A stretch of DNA of 64,000 nt from Nocardia sp. SYP-A9097 (GCF_009649815.1 NZ_WJIC01000001.1:62001-126000); one strand, 5' to 3'. Shown: positions 55,036-64,000, counted from the first letter of the stretch. Numbers and translations: made by a program. The notes: a model not told the origin generated them from the letters alone.

Positions 55036-56343
55036 TCAGTTCACCTTGCTGACGGCGGCGGCGAAGGTATTGCACTGGGCCGTACGGTTTCTGTCGTAAC
55101 CCAGTTCGAACCAGCCGCCGCCGTTCTGCGAGGTGCCGTGGTCGCGCATATCGCCGGGGGCGTCGCCGCGGTGGTACATGTCGTTGCGGGCGACGCCGAT
55201 CTGGGCGTTGGACAGTGAACCGCCGTTGTTCGAGGACGACAGGAACATGCCGTCGAAGCAGTTGGCCTGAAGTTCGGTGCGGCGGGACAGTTCCAGGCCG
55301 GTATCGCTGCGGGCGCCGGCATCGCGGCGCTGCTGATGCACCTTGCCGAGGATGCCTGATTCGGCTTGTACGTGATGCCCGTATTCGTGGGCGAACACCG
55401 ACAGGTAGACCACCCAGTTGTTCTTGTAGATATCGGTTTGCAGCTGGCTGACCGGCATATAGATGGTCTTGTCGGCCGAGCAGTAGAAGGCGGCGAAATT
55501 GCTGCTGTTGCCGGTGCACAGGGTGGTGATACCGCTGGTGGTGGCCGAGACATTCAGTTTCGGCGGTTCGAACGGCAGTTTGATGTCGTCGAAGAGCGGT
55601 TTCCAGGCATCGGCGAGACAGCTTGCGGCCGTTTCGAAGAACTTGCGCGCCACCTCGACGTCGGTGCCCCACGGCGAGTAATTGCAGCGTTCCGGGATGA
55701 GGGTGAGGCTGTCGTCGGTGACCAGCGGATTGTCCGAGGTCTTGGCGACACCGGCGTTCTCGCTGCCTGGATCGTTGCTGTAGGTGGTCTGTACCTTGTC
55801 GCCGGATCCCAAGGCGCTCAAGCCGGTTCGGATGGCGGTGCGCAGGACGACGGTGGAGACCAGCAGGATGAGAATGACCACCAGGGTGCCCCAGCGGCGA
55901 CGGCGCGGCGGGGCGGGGCGCTGCTGTGCGGGCATGCCAGGCTGGGTGTACGCGGCGGGCGGCGGCATGGGCGGGCGGTACGCCGGCTGCCGCGGCTGAG
56001 CGAAGGTGGGTGCCGCGCCATATCCCGGGGGCGGTGGAAACCCTTGCTGCTGTGGATAACCCGAGCGCTGTGGATAACCGGTGCGTGGTTGCAGTGGGAA
56101 TCCGCCGGGCGGGGCCGCCGGGCCGGACGGTTGTACGGGATAGCCGCCGGGCCGGGAGGGATACCCACCGGGCGGCGGGGGCGGATAACCGCCGGGCTGC
56201 TGTGGACGGCCCGGATGACCGCCGGGCTGAGGCGGATTGCCTTGCGGCGGTTGCCCCGCCGGTTGTTGCCGACGACGAGGGTCCGGTTCCGGGGGCCAGG
56301 CACCCGGGGCATTCGGTCCGTAGCCGGACGGTGGGCGAGTCAT
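55036..56343 (-). CDS. Membrane-anchored neutral zinc metallopeptidase (YpfJ family)
   Basis: Protein of 435 residues. The first ~130 residues are Pro/Gly/Gln-rich cytosolic sequence, ending in PPRRRRWG. One membrane segment follows (TLVVILILLVSTVVLRTAI), then an extracytoplasmic zincin domain. The zinc site is HEYGHH in LSVFAHEYGHHVQAESGILG, with the further ligand probably in SRRTELQANCFDG. Six Cys suggest disulphides. The ATG at 56343 begins MTRPPSGYGPN; further upstream frame is not needed. The Pro-rich leader plus membrane anchor is common among Nocardia/Mycobacterium proteins of this family. Substrate unknown. It is convergent with amt and divergent from the DUF2207 protein. Confidence 0.88.
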   Translation of the reverse strand: MTRPPSGYGPNAPGAWPPEPDPRRRQQPAGQPPQGNPPQPGGHPGRPQQPGGYPPPPPGGYPSRPGGYPVQPSGPAAPPGGFPLQPRTGYPQRSGYPQQQGFPPPPGYGAAPTFAQPRQPAYRPPMPPPAAYTQPGMPAQQRPAPPRRRRWGTLVVILILLVSTVVLRTAIRTGLSALGSGDKVQTTYSNDPGSENAGVAKTSDNPLVTDDSLTLIPERCNYSPWGTDVEVARKFFETAASCLADAWKPLFDDIKLPFEPPKLNVSATTSGITTLCTGNSSNFAAFYCSADKTIYMPVSQLQTDIYKNNWVVYLSVFAHEYGHHVQAESGILGKVHQQRRDAGARSDTGLELSRRTELQANCFDGMFLSSSNNGGSLSNAQIGVARNDMYHRGDAPGDMRDHGTSQNGGGWFELGYDRNRTAQCNTFAAAVSKVN

Positions 56344-56420
56344 ACCCCCGCACCCCCTCGTTCTCACCGATATCCGACAGCCGCTGAGGAAGAATAGCAA
56401 GCTGGCTAGAGTGACCAACC

Positions 56421-58013
56421 ATGCAGATTTTTCGGGGGGGCGTCCTCGTGGCGCTGCTGCTCGCGCTGGCGGGAGTAGTCGCCCCGGCCGCTCAGGCGCA
56501 GCAGCCCGATGGGGTGAGGATCACCGCTGATGTGGATCTCGGCGACGATGGTCTGCTGCGGGTGGTCGAAACCGTGGAAGTGCCGGAGGGTAGCGAGTTC
56601 CGGCAGGTGCTACCGCTGCGGGTGCAGGTCAGCGAGAGCATCCAGCGGACCTTCCAGGTCAGCGATATCCAGGCCACCGGTGATGGTGAGGCGACCGTCG
56701 CGGATGACCGGTTCACCATCGATGCCCGGTCCGGGCAGGTGACGTTCAAGTACACGGTGCACAATACGGTCGCCGATTCCGGTGGCGCGCAGACGTTCCG
56801 GTGGAGCGGGGTGCTCAATACCGATGTGGCGTCCATCAGTGTGACCATGACCAGCCCGGACTTCCGGATGGGTGTCACCAAGTGCACGATCGGCCCGCCC
56901 GGAAAGGCGGAGGACTGTGCGGATATTCGCGTCGAGCCCGATGGCGTGGCGCATTTGGAGAAGACCGATCTGCGCAAGGGCGACCTCATCGATGTGACCC
57001 TGCAGGTGCCGCCGGGCACTGTGAAGGCGAATGCCGATATCCAGGATGACGATGCGCCCGGCCCGTTCTCGCTGACCGGTCCGGTGCTGGCGGCGTTCGG
57101 GGTGCTGCTGGCCGCGCTCGCCGCGGCGGCCGGGTACGTGATCTGGGCGCGCCGGCGGCAGCCGACCGGTACGGCTGTGCTGGATCCGCTGGTGCGCCAT
57201 GGCAATCGCGTGCAGTTCACCTCCCCTGACGGCATCCTGCCCGGTACGGCCGGATTGCTGGTCGACGGTTATGTGGATGCGCCCGATCTGGCGGCCACGG
57301 TGGTGGATCTGGCGGTGCGCAGCTATCTCTGGGTCGCGGTGGTCGGCGAATCCGATTGGCGGATAAGCCGAATGAATCCGATCGACGATCGGCTCACCGC
57401 GTCCGAGCGCGCGGTCTACGAGGCATTCCTGCCGGCGGGCACCGATGCGGTACTGCTGTCGGACCTGCGCGACAAGGTGAATGTGCGGGCGGTGCGCCGC
57501 ACCCTCATCGACGAGGCGACCGCGCAGGGCAGTTTCATCGACCGGACTCGTAAGGGCTTCGAATTCTGGCTCGGCGCAACGCTTGTCGTGGCCGGTGCGA
57601 TCACCACACTCGCGCTCGCATTGGGTCCCGGACACGCGCTGATCGGCGTGGCGCTGATCCTCGGCGGGGTGGCGGCGCTACTGCTCCCCCGCTATCTGCC
57701 CTCCCGCACGGCCCTGGGCCGCGAGCTGGCCGCCCGGGTGCAGGCCATGCTCCGCAGCCTGGATACCGTTGTCCCACAGCAGCTTCCCGCTCCGGACCAG
57801 GAGATGGTGTTCTCCCGCGCCCTCCCGTTCATGGTGGCCGGTCGCCGCACCGATCAATGGGTCCGTACCTTCCGCAACCTGGATCCGACCGATGACGGCG
57901 AGCCCGGCCTGTACTGGTTCGGCGGCTTCGAAGGCGACCAGGACCTCTACCGCTTCGCCGCCCACTTCCCGTACTTCATCACCGAACTGGAGAAGTTGTT
58001 CACCGATCACTGA
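56421..58013 (+). CDS. DUF2207 family exported membrane protein
   Basis: Protein of 530 residues. It has a signal peptide (GVLVALLLALAGVVAPAAQA), then an extracytoplasmic beta-rich domain of about 190 residues (LLRVVETVEVPEGSEFRQVL, typical of DUF2207) with two Cys. A membrane segment (VLAAFGVLLAALAAAAGYVI) near residue 225 is followed by cytosolic sequence. Two more membrane segments occur near residues 390-430 (LVVAGAITTLALALGPGHAL). The C-terminal part (FSRALPFMVAGRRTDQWVRT) matches the family. Role unknown. It is divergent from the zinc peptidase with 77 bases between, so they may be co-regulated. Confidence 0.87.
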   Translation: MQIFRGGVLVALLLALAGVVAPAAQAQQPDGVRITADVDLGDDGLLRVVETVEVPEGSEFRQVLPLRVQVSESIQRTFQVSDIQATGDGEATVADDRFTIDARSGQVTFKYTVHNTVADSGGAQTFRWSGVLNTDVASISVTMTSPDFRMGVTKCTIGPPGKAEDCADIRVEPDGVAHLEKTDLRKGDLIDVTLQVPPGTVKANADIQDDDAPGPFSLTGPVLAAFGVLLAALAAAAGYVIWARRRQPTGTAVLDPLVRHGNRVQFTSPDGILPGTAGLLVDGYVDAPDLAATVVDLAVRSYLWVAVVGESDWRISRMNPIDDRLTASERAVYEAFLPAGTDAVLLSDLRDKVNVRAVRRTLIDEATAQGSFIDRTRKGFEFWLGATLVVAGAITTLALALGPGHALIGVALILGGVAALLLPRYLPSRTALGRELAARVQAMLRSLDTVVPQQLPAPDQEMVFSRALPFMVAGRRTDQWVRTFRNLDPTDDGEPGLYWFGGFEGDQDLYRFAAHFPYFITELEKLFTDH

Positions 58014-58112
58014 CCGCGCGGGTCGAGATCGGCAGGGTGAGGTGGCACTCATTTCTCGAGATATGGGAGAACGGATTCCGTTCGGTTCGGGCGGGATGTT
58101 AGCTTTGTATAC

Positions 58113-58229
58113 ATGTCTGCCGATCACACTCATGTCGCACGGGTCACTTATGTGACCGTGGCGCTGGGTGTGCGGCTGCCTCGCCAGCGGGAACTGTGTT
58201 GTCCCTGCCGTCCCGCAGCCGAGTTCTGA
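58113..58229 (+). CDS. Poly-Cys short ORF, cysteine-responsive attenuator candidate
   Basis: The gap 58014-58360 holds a 38-residue frame that starts MSADHTHVARVTYVTVALGV and ends RLPRQRELCCPCRPAAEF. Three Cys codons lie close together (positions 29, 30, 32). TAGCTT lies seven bases before the ATG, so the message is probably leaderless. Leaderless poly-Cys short ORFs that attenuate cysteine- and sulfur-related operons are known in mycobacteria. The stop is 131 bases before the ROK gene. A GATTCG-CCT-CGAATC hairpin (58237-58251) follows the stop, and a GGTCAC-TTAT-GTGACC dyad lies inside the frame. Slow decoding of Cys would then control readthrough. Confidence 0.6.
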   Translation: MSADHTHVARVTYVTVALGVRLPRQRELCCPCRPAAEF

Positions 58230-58360
58230 CACCCCCGATTCGCCTCGAATCCAGCACGATTCGTCGCCCGGTCCGGGCCTCCTCGCTGCACCGCTGAAAT
58301 CTCTTCGTGTAGGCATTCGTCCCCCTGTCACCGGGTCGGGACCGCAGCAAGGACTTCACA

Positions 58361-59635
58361 ATGACCAGTCCCACCCTTGAAAAACGCACCCGTGGCGCGA
58401 TTGCCACCGCTCGACTGGCCCCGGCCCGGCCCGCGGTGCCGCCGGAGCTGCGCATTACCGATAATCCCGCCGCGGCCGTGCTGCGGGCCGCCACCCGCGG
58501 CCCGATCTTTCGCGATATCGCAGCGCAGAGTACGGGTTTGAGCATTGCCACCGTGAATCGCCAAGTGTCGGCTCTACTTTCGGTGGGCCTGCTGCGTGAG
58601 CGTGCCGATTTGACCGCCTCCGGTGCGGTCGGCCGGCCGCGGGTGCCGTTCGAGGTGGATACCGATTCGTTCGTGACCCTCGGTGTGCATATCGGTTCCA
58701 CGCTGACCCGGATCGTGGCCGCGGATCTGTCCGGCAAGATTCTGGGCGGGCTCGAAATCGCCACTCCCCAAACGGGTCAGGACGCGGCGCTGACCATAGT
58801 GGCGCGCAGCGCGAAGGCTTTCCTGGATCGGCTGCCGCGGCGGCGCCCACTGTGGACGGGTGTGGCGCTGGCGGGCCGGGTCGATCCGGCGGCCGGTGTG
58901 GTGGATCATCCGCGACTGGGCTGGCAGGCCGCGCCGGTGGCGGCGGTGTTCAGCAGTGTGCTGGATCTGCCGGTTTCGGTCTCCGCGCATGTGGAGGCGA
59001 TGGCGGCCTCGGAGCTGCTGTTGGCGGGCCGGGAGCCGGGTGAGGGTCCGCGACCGGGTTCGAGTCTGTACATCTACGCGCGTGAAACCGCCGGTATCGC
59101 AGTGACTTTGCACGATCGGGTGCATACGCCGACCAATGGTCCGGGTTCCATCGCGCACCTGCCGACCGGCTCGGATGCCGATTGCACCTGCGGTCGGCGG
59201 GGTTGCTTGGAGGCCACCATCGGTGAGCGTTTCTTTCTGGAGCGCGCGGTGCGCCGCGGTGTGCTGCCCAAGCCGGAGGCGCAGCGTCGTCCGGTGATCA
59301 CCGATCTGTACCGGGCCGCCGACGCGGGCTCGGAGGCGGCGCGCGAGGCCCTGTTGGAGCGGGCCGAGATCCTCGGGCACACAGCGGCTCTGGTGCGGGA
59401 TATGTTCAATCCGGATCGGGTGGTACTGGGCGGTCAGGCTTTCACCGGGTATCGGCCCGGAATGGAGCGGGTGGCAAAGGCTTTCGCGGAGGCCAGCACG
59501 CTCCCCGCCGCGGATCTGCGGATCAGCCGGTTCGGCGGCCGGGTGCAAGAGTTCGCCGCGGCGGTGACCTCGCTCAGTGTGTTCTACGCCGATCCGGTCT
59601 CGGCCATGCGGCGCGCCACCCGCACCGCGCGCTAG
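58361..59635 (+). CDS. ROK-family transcriptional regulator
   Basis: Protein of 424 residues. Winged helix-turn-helix at about residues 45-100: GPIFRDIAAQSTGLSIATVN and RQVSALLSVGLLRERADLT. The sugar-kinase-like ROK domain follows: VTLGVHIGSTLTRIVAADLS (phosphate-binding motif), HLPTGSDADCTCGRRGCLEA, with the CxCGxxGCxE zinc motif, and VVLGGQAF. ATG with AAGGA eight bases upstream. The gene faces the LLM monooxygenase operon, and a poly-Cys short ORF precedes it. ROK regulators usually sense sugars, but this context suggests a role in organosulfur metabolism. Ligand unknown. Confidence 0.92.
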   Translation: MTSPTLEKRTRGAIATARLAPARPAVPPELRITDNPAAAVLRAATRGPIFRDIAAQSTGLSIATVNRQVSALLSVGLLRERADLTASGAVGRPRVPFEVDTDSFVTLGVHIGSTLTRIVAADLSGKILGGLEIATPQTGQDAALTIVARSAKAFLDRLPRRRPLWTGVALAGRVDPAAGVVDHPRLGWQAAPVAAVFSSVLDLPVSVSAHVEAMAASELLLAGREPGEGPRPGSSLYIYARETAGIAVTLHDRVHTPTNGPGSIAHLPTGSDADCTCGRRGCLEATIGERFFLERAVRRGVLPKPEAQRRPVITDLYRAADAGSEAAREALLERAEILGHTAALVRDMFNPDRVVLGGQAFTGYRPGMERVAKAFAEASTLPAADLRISRFGGRVQEFAAAVTSLSVFYADPVSAMRRATRTAR

Positions 59636-59648
59636 GTTTGCAGCGGCG

Positions 59649-59684
59649 AACCGGGCCCGGACGGTCCACGGTCCGGGCCCGGTT
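59649..59684. terminator. Strong bidirectional terminator after the ROK gene
   Basis: AACCGGGCCCGGAC (59649-59662) and GTCCGGGCCCGGTT (59671-59684) form a perfect 14-bp stem with an eight-base loop. It separates the ROK gene from the converging LLM gene that ends at 59779. No long U-run follows. Confidence 0.85.
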
Positions 59685-59778
59685 CTATTGCCGCATCCGC
59701 GAATTGGCCCATCCGCGCGGATGCGGTATCCCGCCGCTCGCTCGCGGAGTCCCCTTCCCCTCACGAGCGGCGGAGCTT

Positions 59779-60912
59779 TCAGGCCGCGCGAATGTGGCTC
59801 AGGCCCCATTCGCGAGCGAGCAGACGGTGCGAGTTCAACCGGTCGGCGTGATCGTGGGTGACGCTGGTGATGACGAGTTCGTCTGCCCCGGTGAGCTGTT
59901 GGAGCGAACGCAGCCGCTGGGCCACCGCGCCCGGCGAGCCCACGAACTGTGTACTGACCCGATCCTCGACCAGGCGGCGCTGCTGATCCGAGAGCGGCGG
60001 CGCGGTATCCGGGTCGAGGTATTCGGCCGCGCCCGCACCGCTGCGAATGCTGTAGACCCAGTGCCCGTAGCTGGAGGCCAGGTGGCGGGCGGTCGCATCA
60101 TCTTCTGCCACAACCACATCCGCCGATACCACCAGGTAGGGGCGCGGGAACCGCTCGGAGGGGCGGAAGGCGTCGCGGTACGCCTGCACCGTCTCCACAA
60201 TGGTGCCCGGGGAGACGTGATAGTTCGCGGCGAACGGGAGTCCCGATTCGCCTGCCAGCTGGGCGCTTTCGCCGCCGCTGCTGCCGAACAACCACAGTTG
60301 CACGTCGGCGCCTTCGCCGGGCAGGGCACGCAGGTGTACGCCGTCACTGCCGGTGTAGGTGCCCTCCAGTAGATCGCGAATCTGCCGGACCTGTTCGGCA
60401 TAGGGCAGCGGTTGCGCGCCCGGCAGGTACAGCGCCTCCAAACTCGCTGCGAGACGGGAGGTATCGAGCAGTTGCCCCGGATTGAACGGTGGCGGCAGCA
60501 CCACGCCGTCCCGGACTTGGACCGGACGATCCTGGCTGGGCACCGGCGGCACCCCGGCGGAACGCAGCTGTGCGCCACGATGACCGGAACGGCCCAGGCC
60601 CAAGTCGAGGCGGCCCGGGTGCAGGGCATCCACCGTGCCGAATGCCTCCACCACCGAGGCCGAGGTGTGATGCCCCAATTGCACTGCCGCCGTGCCGATC
60701 CGAATCGATTCCGTGGCAGCGGCGAGCAGGCCGATCAGCGTGGTCGGTGCGGCGCTGGCGACGTTGACGAAATGGTGTTCGGCGATCCAGAAGCGCCGGT
60801 AGCCCCAGCGTTCGACCTGCCGTGCCAGGTCAACGGTATTGCGCAGCGCCTGCCGGGCGTCGGAGCCCGCGCTGATCGGGGACAGGTCCAGTACCGAGAG
60901 TGGGATGGTCAT
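59779..60912 (-). CDS. LLM-class flavin-dependent oxidoreductase (MsnO8-like)
   Basis: Luciferase-like monooxygenase of 377 residues. It starts [20 protein letters not shown] and has [40 protein letters not shown] and [20 protein letters not shown], the pattern of the MsnO8/LuxA-like group. A further block is [20 protein letters not shown]. It is the last gene of a four-gene operon: the ATG overlaps the DUF1684 stop as ATGA. The cofactor is probably FMNH2. The substrate is unknown; together with the DmoA-like enzyme upstream, an alkylsulfur or sulfonate compound is plausible. Terminator at 59649-59684. Confidence 0.9.
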   Translation of the reverse strand: MTIPLSVLDLSPISAGSDARQALRNTVDLARQVERWGYRRFWIAEHHFVNVASAAPTTLIGLLAAATESIRIGTAAVQLGHHTSASVVEAFGTVDALHPGRLDLGLGRSGHRGAQLRSAGVPPVPSQDRPVQVRDGVVLPPPFNPGQLLDTSRLAASLEALYLPGAQPLPYAEQVRQIRDLLEGTYTGSDGVHLRALPGEGADVQLWLFGSSGGESAQLAGESGLPFAANYHVSPGTIVETVQAYRDAFRPSERFPRPYLVVSADVVVAEDDATARHLASSYGHWVYSIRSGAGAAEYLDPDTAPPLSDQQRRLVEDRVSTQFVGSPGAVAQRLRSLQQLTGADELVITSVTHDHADRLNSHRLLAREWGLSHIRAA

Positions 60913-61712
60913 GCCCGCTGCCCCCTTCGCGGATCCTGCTCACCCGCCGTGATTTCCACGGTGAGCCGGTTCTCCGCCGGGGCGACCGGGCAGGTGGCGT
61001 AATCGGTGAAGGCACAGGGCAGATTGGCCGTGCGATTGAAATCTATGAGCACCGTGCCGTCGGCCGCCGGCTCGGGCAGGTCCAGGCGGCGCGCGCCACC
61101 GTAGGTGGTTACCCCGCTGGTGCCGTCGGTGAAGAGCAGGTGCGGGCCGGAGGTCTGATTGCCGAACACCACCAGGCGGCGTTCGAGACCGTCGAGCTCG
61201 AAAGCCACTGTGCCGGTGGCGACATGGTGATGCTCCAGGCCCGGCACGACGGCCCCCGTGGTGACCACGCGCGCCACCTCGAAGGGGGTGAATCGGCCGG
61301 TGACCGTCCAGCGCGGGTCCGGTGCGAAGGCGGGTATCGCGGTGAAGGCGGCCAGGCCCGGTGCGGCCGGATCGTGCACCCGCAGCGCGAATTGCCCACT
61401 GCGGCGGATGACTTCGATGAGGCGGTCGCCGGTGCGCACCTCGAGACCGGGCGCGCCCTCGGCGGGCGTCAGGGCGGTGGTACCGGAGAGCGCCTTCCCG
61501 TCAAAGGTCAGCGCGCCGGATTCGACTGTCACGTAGACGTTTTCGGTGTCCGCATGCCAGTGGCCGGGCAGCCCCTCGACGGTCTCATCGGTCTTGCCGA
61601 GCCAGTGCAGTCCGGTCAGGCTGAGCCAGCCCAGGGGCTGCCGCGCCCAGGCATCGCGCTCGGAACGCCAAGTGGCCCACTGCTGTTCGAATTCGGTGAC
61701 GGTGGCGGTCAT
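60909..61712 (-). CDS. DUF1684 protein
   Basis: Protein of 267 residues. The start [20 protein letters not shown] and [20 protein letters not shown] are the DUF1684 signature. A later block is [20 protein letters not shown] and the end is [20 protein letters not shown], with two conserved Cys and the Phe/Asn-Pro block that recurs in the family. The function of DUF1684 is not known. It is bound by ATGA overlaps to both neighbours (61709-61712 and 60909-60912), so it is made with the two flavin monooxygenases. It probably works on their product or substrate; no membrane segment or signal peptide. Confidence 0.88.
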   Translation of the reverse strand: MTATVTEFEQQWATWRSERDAWARQPLGWLSLTGLHWLGKTDETVEGLPGHWHADTENVYVTVESGALTFDGKALSGTTALTPAEGAPGLEVRTGDRLIEVIRRSGQFALRVHDPAAPGLAAFTAIPAFAPDPRWTVTGRFTPFEVARVVTTGAVVPGLEHHHVATGTVAFELDGLERRLVVFGNQTSGPHLLFTDGTSGVTTYGGARRLDLPEPAADGTVLIDFNRTANLPCAFTDYATCPVAPAENRLTVEITAGEQDPRRGQRA

Positions 61713-63073
61713 GACGCGCGTACTCCTTCGGTGTGGTGCTGTGGATGGCGCAGACCGAGGTGGTCGCGCAGGGTGGGGCCGGTGTACTCGGTGCGGAAAC
61801 TGCCGAGCTCCTGGAGTTCCGGGATCACCTTGTCGACGAATTCGTCGAGGCCGGTGGGGGTGAGGTGCGGGACCAGGACGAAGCCGTCGGCGGCATCGCT
61901 CTGTACGTAGTGGTCGATGGCGACCGCCACTTCGCGGGGCGTGCCGACGAACTGCTGGCGCGCGGTGGTCTCGATAATCAGTTCACGAATGCTGAGGTGC
62001 TCGGCTTCGGCCTTGGCGCGCCACGCGTTCGCCACCGCCAGTGGATCCTTGGCATGCCGGACCCGTCCGCGGGTGATGTCGGCATTGTCGACCGGATCGA
62101 TATCCGGCAGTGGACCGTCGGGGTCGTAGGCGGAGAGGTCGCTGCCCCACACCTGTTCCAGGAATGCGATGGCGGTCGCTCCGCTCACCTGCTGCAGGCG
62201 GATGCGGCGGGCGTTCTCGGCGGCCTCCGCCGGGGTGTCGCCGAGTACGAAGCCGGCGGCGGGCAGGATCTTCAGATCGTCGCGGGCGCGGCCGTACTTG
62301 GCCAGGCGATCCTTCACATCGGTGTAGAAGCGCTGCCCGTCCTCGAGTTCACCGTGCGCGCTGAAGATGACATCGGCTTTGGCGGCGGCGAATTCGCGGC
62401 CGTCATCGGAGTCACCGGCCTGGATTTGCACGGGATAGCCCTGCGGACTGCGCGGCAGGACATATTCGCCGTCGATCTCGAATTGCTCACTGCTGAAACG
62501 CACCCTGGGTGCGGGCGCGGCGAAGATGCCGCGCTCACGATCCACCACGAGGGCATCGGCGGACCAGCTGTCCCACAGCGCGCGGGTGGCCTCGACCACC
62601 TCATTGGCGCGGGTGTACCGCTTGGCGTGCTCCAGATAGCCGCCGCGCCGGAAGTTCTCGCCGGTGAAGGCATCGGAGGAGGTGACCGCGTTCCAGGCCG
62701 CGCGCCCACCGGACAGATGATCCAGGGACGCGAATTGCCGTGCCAGGTCGAAGGGTTCGTTATAAGTGGTGTTGATGGTGCCCGCGAGCCCGAGCCGCGT
62801 GGTGACGGCGGCGAGAGCGTTCAGCACCGTGAAGGTGTCCGGGCGCCCCACCACATCCAGATCGTGGATGCGTCCGCGATGTTCGCGCAGTCGCAGGCCC
62901 TCGGCGAGGAAGAAGAAGTCGAAGAGTCCGCGTTCGGCGGTGCGGGCCAGGTGTACGAAGGAGTCGAAGTCGATCTGACTGCCCGAGCCCGGGTCGTTCC
63001 ACACCGTGTGGTGATTGACGCCCGGGAAGTGGGCGGCGAGGTGAATCTGCTTGCGTAGGCGATGTTCCGGCAT
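61709..63073 (-). CDS. NtaA/DmoA/SnaA-family FMN-dependent monooxygenase
   Basis: Flavin monooxygenase of 454 residues, the long NtaA/DszA type. It starts RLRKQIHLAAHFPGVNHHTV with FDSFVHLARTAERGLFDFFF. Typical family blocks are DVVGRPDTFTVLNALAAVTT and SSDAFTGENFRRGGYLEHAK, with RYTRANEVVEATRALWDSWS, and YPVQIQAGDSDDGREFAA near residue 220. Members desulfonate, cleave sulfides (dimethylsulfide, DBT sulfone) or degrade chelators, using FMNH2 from a partner reductase. No reductase is in the window. Overlaps the DUF1684 gene as ATGA and follows the preceding LLM gene by eight bases. Confidence 0.92.
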   Translation of the reverse strand: MPEHRLRKQIHLAAHFPGVNHHTVWNDPGSGSQIDFDSFVHLARTAERGLFDFFFLAEGLRLREHRGRIHDLDVVGRPDTFTVLNALAAVTTRLGLAGTINTTYNEPFDLARQFASLDHLSGGRAAWNAVTSSDAFTGENFRRGGYLEHAKRYTRANEVVEATRALWDSWSADALVVDRERGIFAAPAPRVRFSSEQFEIDGEYVLPRSPQGYPVQIQAGDSDDGREFAAAKADVIFSAHGELEDGQRFYTDVKDRLAKYGRARDDLKILPAAGFVLGDTPAEAAENARRIRLQQVSGATAIAFLEQVWGSDLSAYDPDGPLPDIDPVDNADITRGRVRHAKDPLAVANAWRAKAEAEHLSIRELIIETTARQQFVGTPREVAVAIDHYVQSDAADGFVLVPHLTPTGLDEFVDKVIPELQELGSFRTEYTGPTLRDHLGLRHPQHHTEGVRAS

Positions 63074-63081
63074 GGCTCTCC

Positions 63082-64000
63082 TCAGGCGTGGGCGTAGCGG
63101 TTGACGGGGCGCGGGAGGCCGAGGCGCTCACGCAGGGTGCGCGCGGTGGAGATGTCCACCGCTGCGCCCAGATATGTGAGAGCGGCGGCGAGTGCCAGTG
63201 GCCGGAGCACCACTCCGTCTGCGTGGCAGTCGGTTTCGATCCGGGCCAGCAGTTCTTTCAGCTCGGCGGCCGTACCGATGTGGAAGACCGTGCCGGGTGC
63301 GGCGGTTGGGGCCCAATCCTCCAACCGGGAGACCTCATGCGCGGCCTCGTCGGCGGTGGCAGCGAGGTGGATATCGATATCCAGCAGTACCCGAACTTGA
63401 TTCGGATCGCGTCCGGCGGCGGCGACGGCCGCGCGGAGTTCGGTGCGCAAGGCGGCGGCCGCGTCCAGATCGGGGGCGGTGATGCGAATGAGGTCGGCGC
63501 GGTGCACCGCTACCCGGGTGCTGTGCGTATCGGCGGCGCGCACGGCGACCAAGGGTTGTCCCTGCGGTGGGCGCGGGGTGATGGAGGGGCCCTTCACCGA
63601 GAAGTTGTCGCCCACGAAGTCGATGTAGTGCAGGCGATCGCGGTCGATGAAGCGGCCGGTGGCGGTGTCCCGGACCTCGGCGTCGTCCTCCCACGAATCC
63701 CACAGGCGGGCAATGACTTCCACGGCCTCGTCGGCTTCGAACCAGCGGGAATGGGCGTCCTGTTCGGGCTTGCGGCCGAAGAGTTTCGCCGCGCCGTCGG
63801 CGGAGACGGTGGTCTCCCAGCCCGCGCGGCCATGGCTGGCGAAGTCCAGGCTCGCAATGGCTTTGGAGAGGTGGAAGGGCTCGGTGTGGGTGACGGGGGC
63901 CTGCGGGATCAAGCCGATTCGGTGGGTGACGGCGGCGGCGCGGGCGGCAATGGCGATCGCGTCGAGGCGGCCCACCGCACCGGCGGATTGCAACGCGAAC
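63082..64000 (-). CDS. LLM-class flavin-dependent oxidoreductase, 5' end outside the window
   Basis: At least 303 residues are visible. The frame is open to the window edge, and the usual N-terminal first strand and helix of LLM enzymes are missing, so the start lies beyond 64000. Seen: AVTHRIGLIPQAPVTHTEPF, SLDFASHGRAGWETTVSADG, WFEADEAVEVIARLWDSWED and GPSITPRPPQGQPLVAVRAA, a pattern shared with NtaA/DmoA relatives. It precedes the DmoA-like gene by eight bases and is thus the first visible gene of the operon. Substrate unknown; likely an organosulfur compound by context. Confidence 0.88.
   Translation of the reverse strand, partial: FALQSAGAVGRLDAIAIAARAAAVTHRIGLIPQAPVTHTEPFHLSKAIASLDFASHGRAGWETTVSADGAAKLFGRKPEQDAHSRWFEADEAVEVIARLWDSWEDDAEVRDTATGRFIDRDRLHYIDFVGDNFSVKGPSITPRPPQGQPLVAVRAADTHSTRVAVHRADLIRITAPDLDAAAALRTELRAAVAAAGRDPNQVRVLLDIDIHLAATADEAAHEVSRLEDWAPTAAPGTVFHIGTAAELKELLARIETDCHADGVVLRPLALAAALTYLGAAVDISTARTLRERLGLPRPVNRYAHA

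Overview
The window is high-GC actinobacterial chromosome. Gene content and order point to the Nocardiaceae, most likely Nocardia. The backbone asd/ask – gatD/murT – leuA – recR/ybaB – SRPBCC – FAD oxidoreductase – cyclopropane-type methyltransferase – dnaX recalls, from memory, the Mycobacterium tuberculosis Rv3708c–Rv3721c neighbourhood, with many genes inserted between the conserved blocks. There is no sign of a prophage, insertion sequence, plasmid, CRISPR array, tRNA or rRNA.

Layout. 1–3.9 kb: start of a catalase gene behind a Fur-type dyad, then an operon of an AAA+ ATPase and two tandemly duplicated TPR/single-membrane-segment proteins. 4.1–7.2 kb: exported beta-lactamase-fold hydrolase, XRE-TPR regulator and a divergent 73-residue protein. 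7.3–9.6 kb: ask-asd, entry to the aspartate-family amino acids, with an internal start for the regulatory beta subunit. 9.9–14.3 kb: SRPBCC protein, LtrA, a voltage-sensor-like membrane protein and a secreted cholesterol-oxidase-like GMC enzyme. 14.4–16.4 kb: GatD-MurT (lipid II amidation). 16.4–22.1 kb: redox enzymes, an EamA/LysR pair and an F420-type oxidoreductase behind a MerR-type promoter. 22.1–25.8 kb: EspI-like ParA ATPase and leuA; leuA has a leader peptide with three consecutive Leu codons and an attenuator-like hairpin.

26.0–33.4 kb: a tightly coupled three-gene operon of a transglutaminase/DUF2126 protein, a fused ATP-grasp + alpha-E protein and a second transglutaminase. Divergent from it is a 62-residue Cys-rich protein. 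This is the strongest candidate for an incompletely described peptide-ligation or amide-bond-forming system here.

34.7–40.5 kb: recR-ybaB, autoregulated MerR regulator plus VOC protein, SRPBCC protein, and the FAD oxidoreductase/methyltransferase pair. 40.5–49.3 kb: membrane esterase, PknK-like kinase-STAND protein and the fadA-fadB beta-oxidation operon. 49.4–55 kb: dnaX with a very long linker, an unknown protein behind a structured 5' region, and an ammonium transporter with probable GlnR boxes. 55–58 kb: zinc metallopeptidase and DUF2207 membrane protein. 58–64 kb: a poly-Cys short ORF ahead of a ROK regulator, facing an operon of LLM flavin monooxygenases and a DUF1684 protein. This last block reads as an organosulfur-utilisation locus with cysteine-responsive attenuation.

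All functions are inferred from motifs and remembered family features. No database search was possible.
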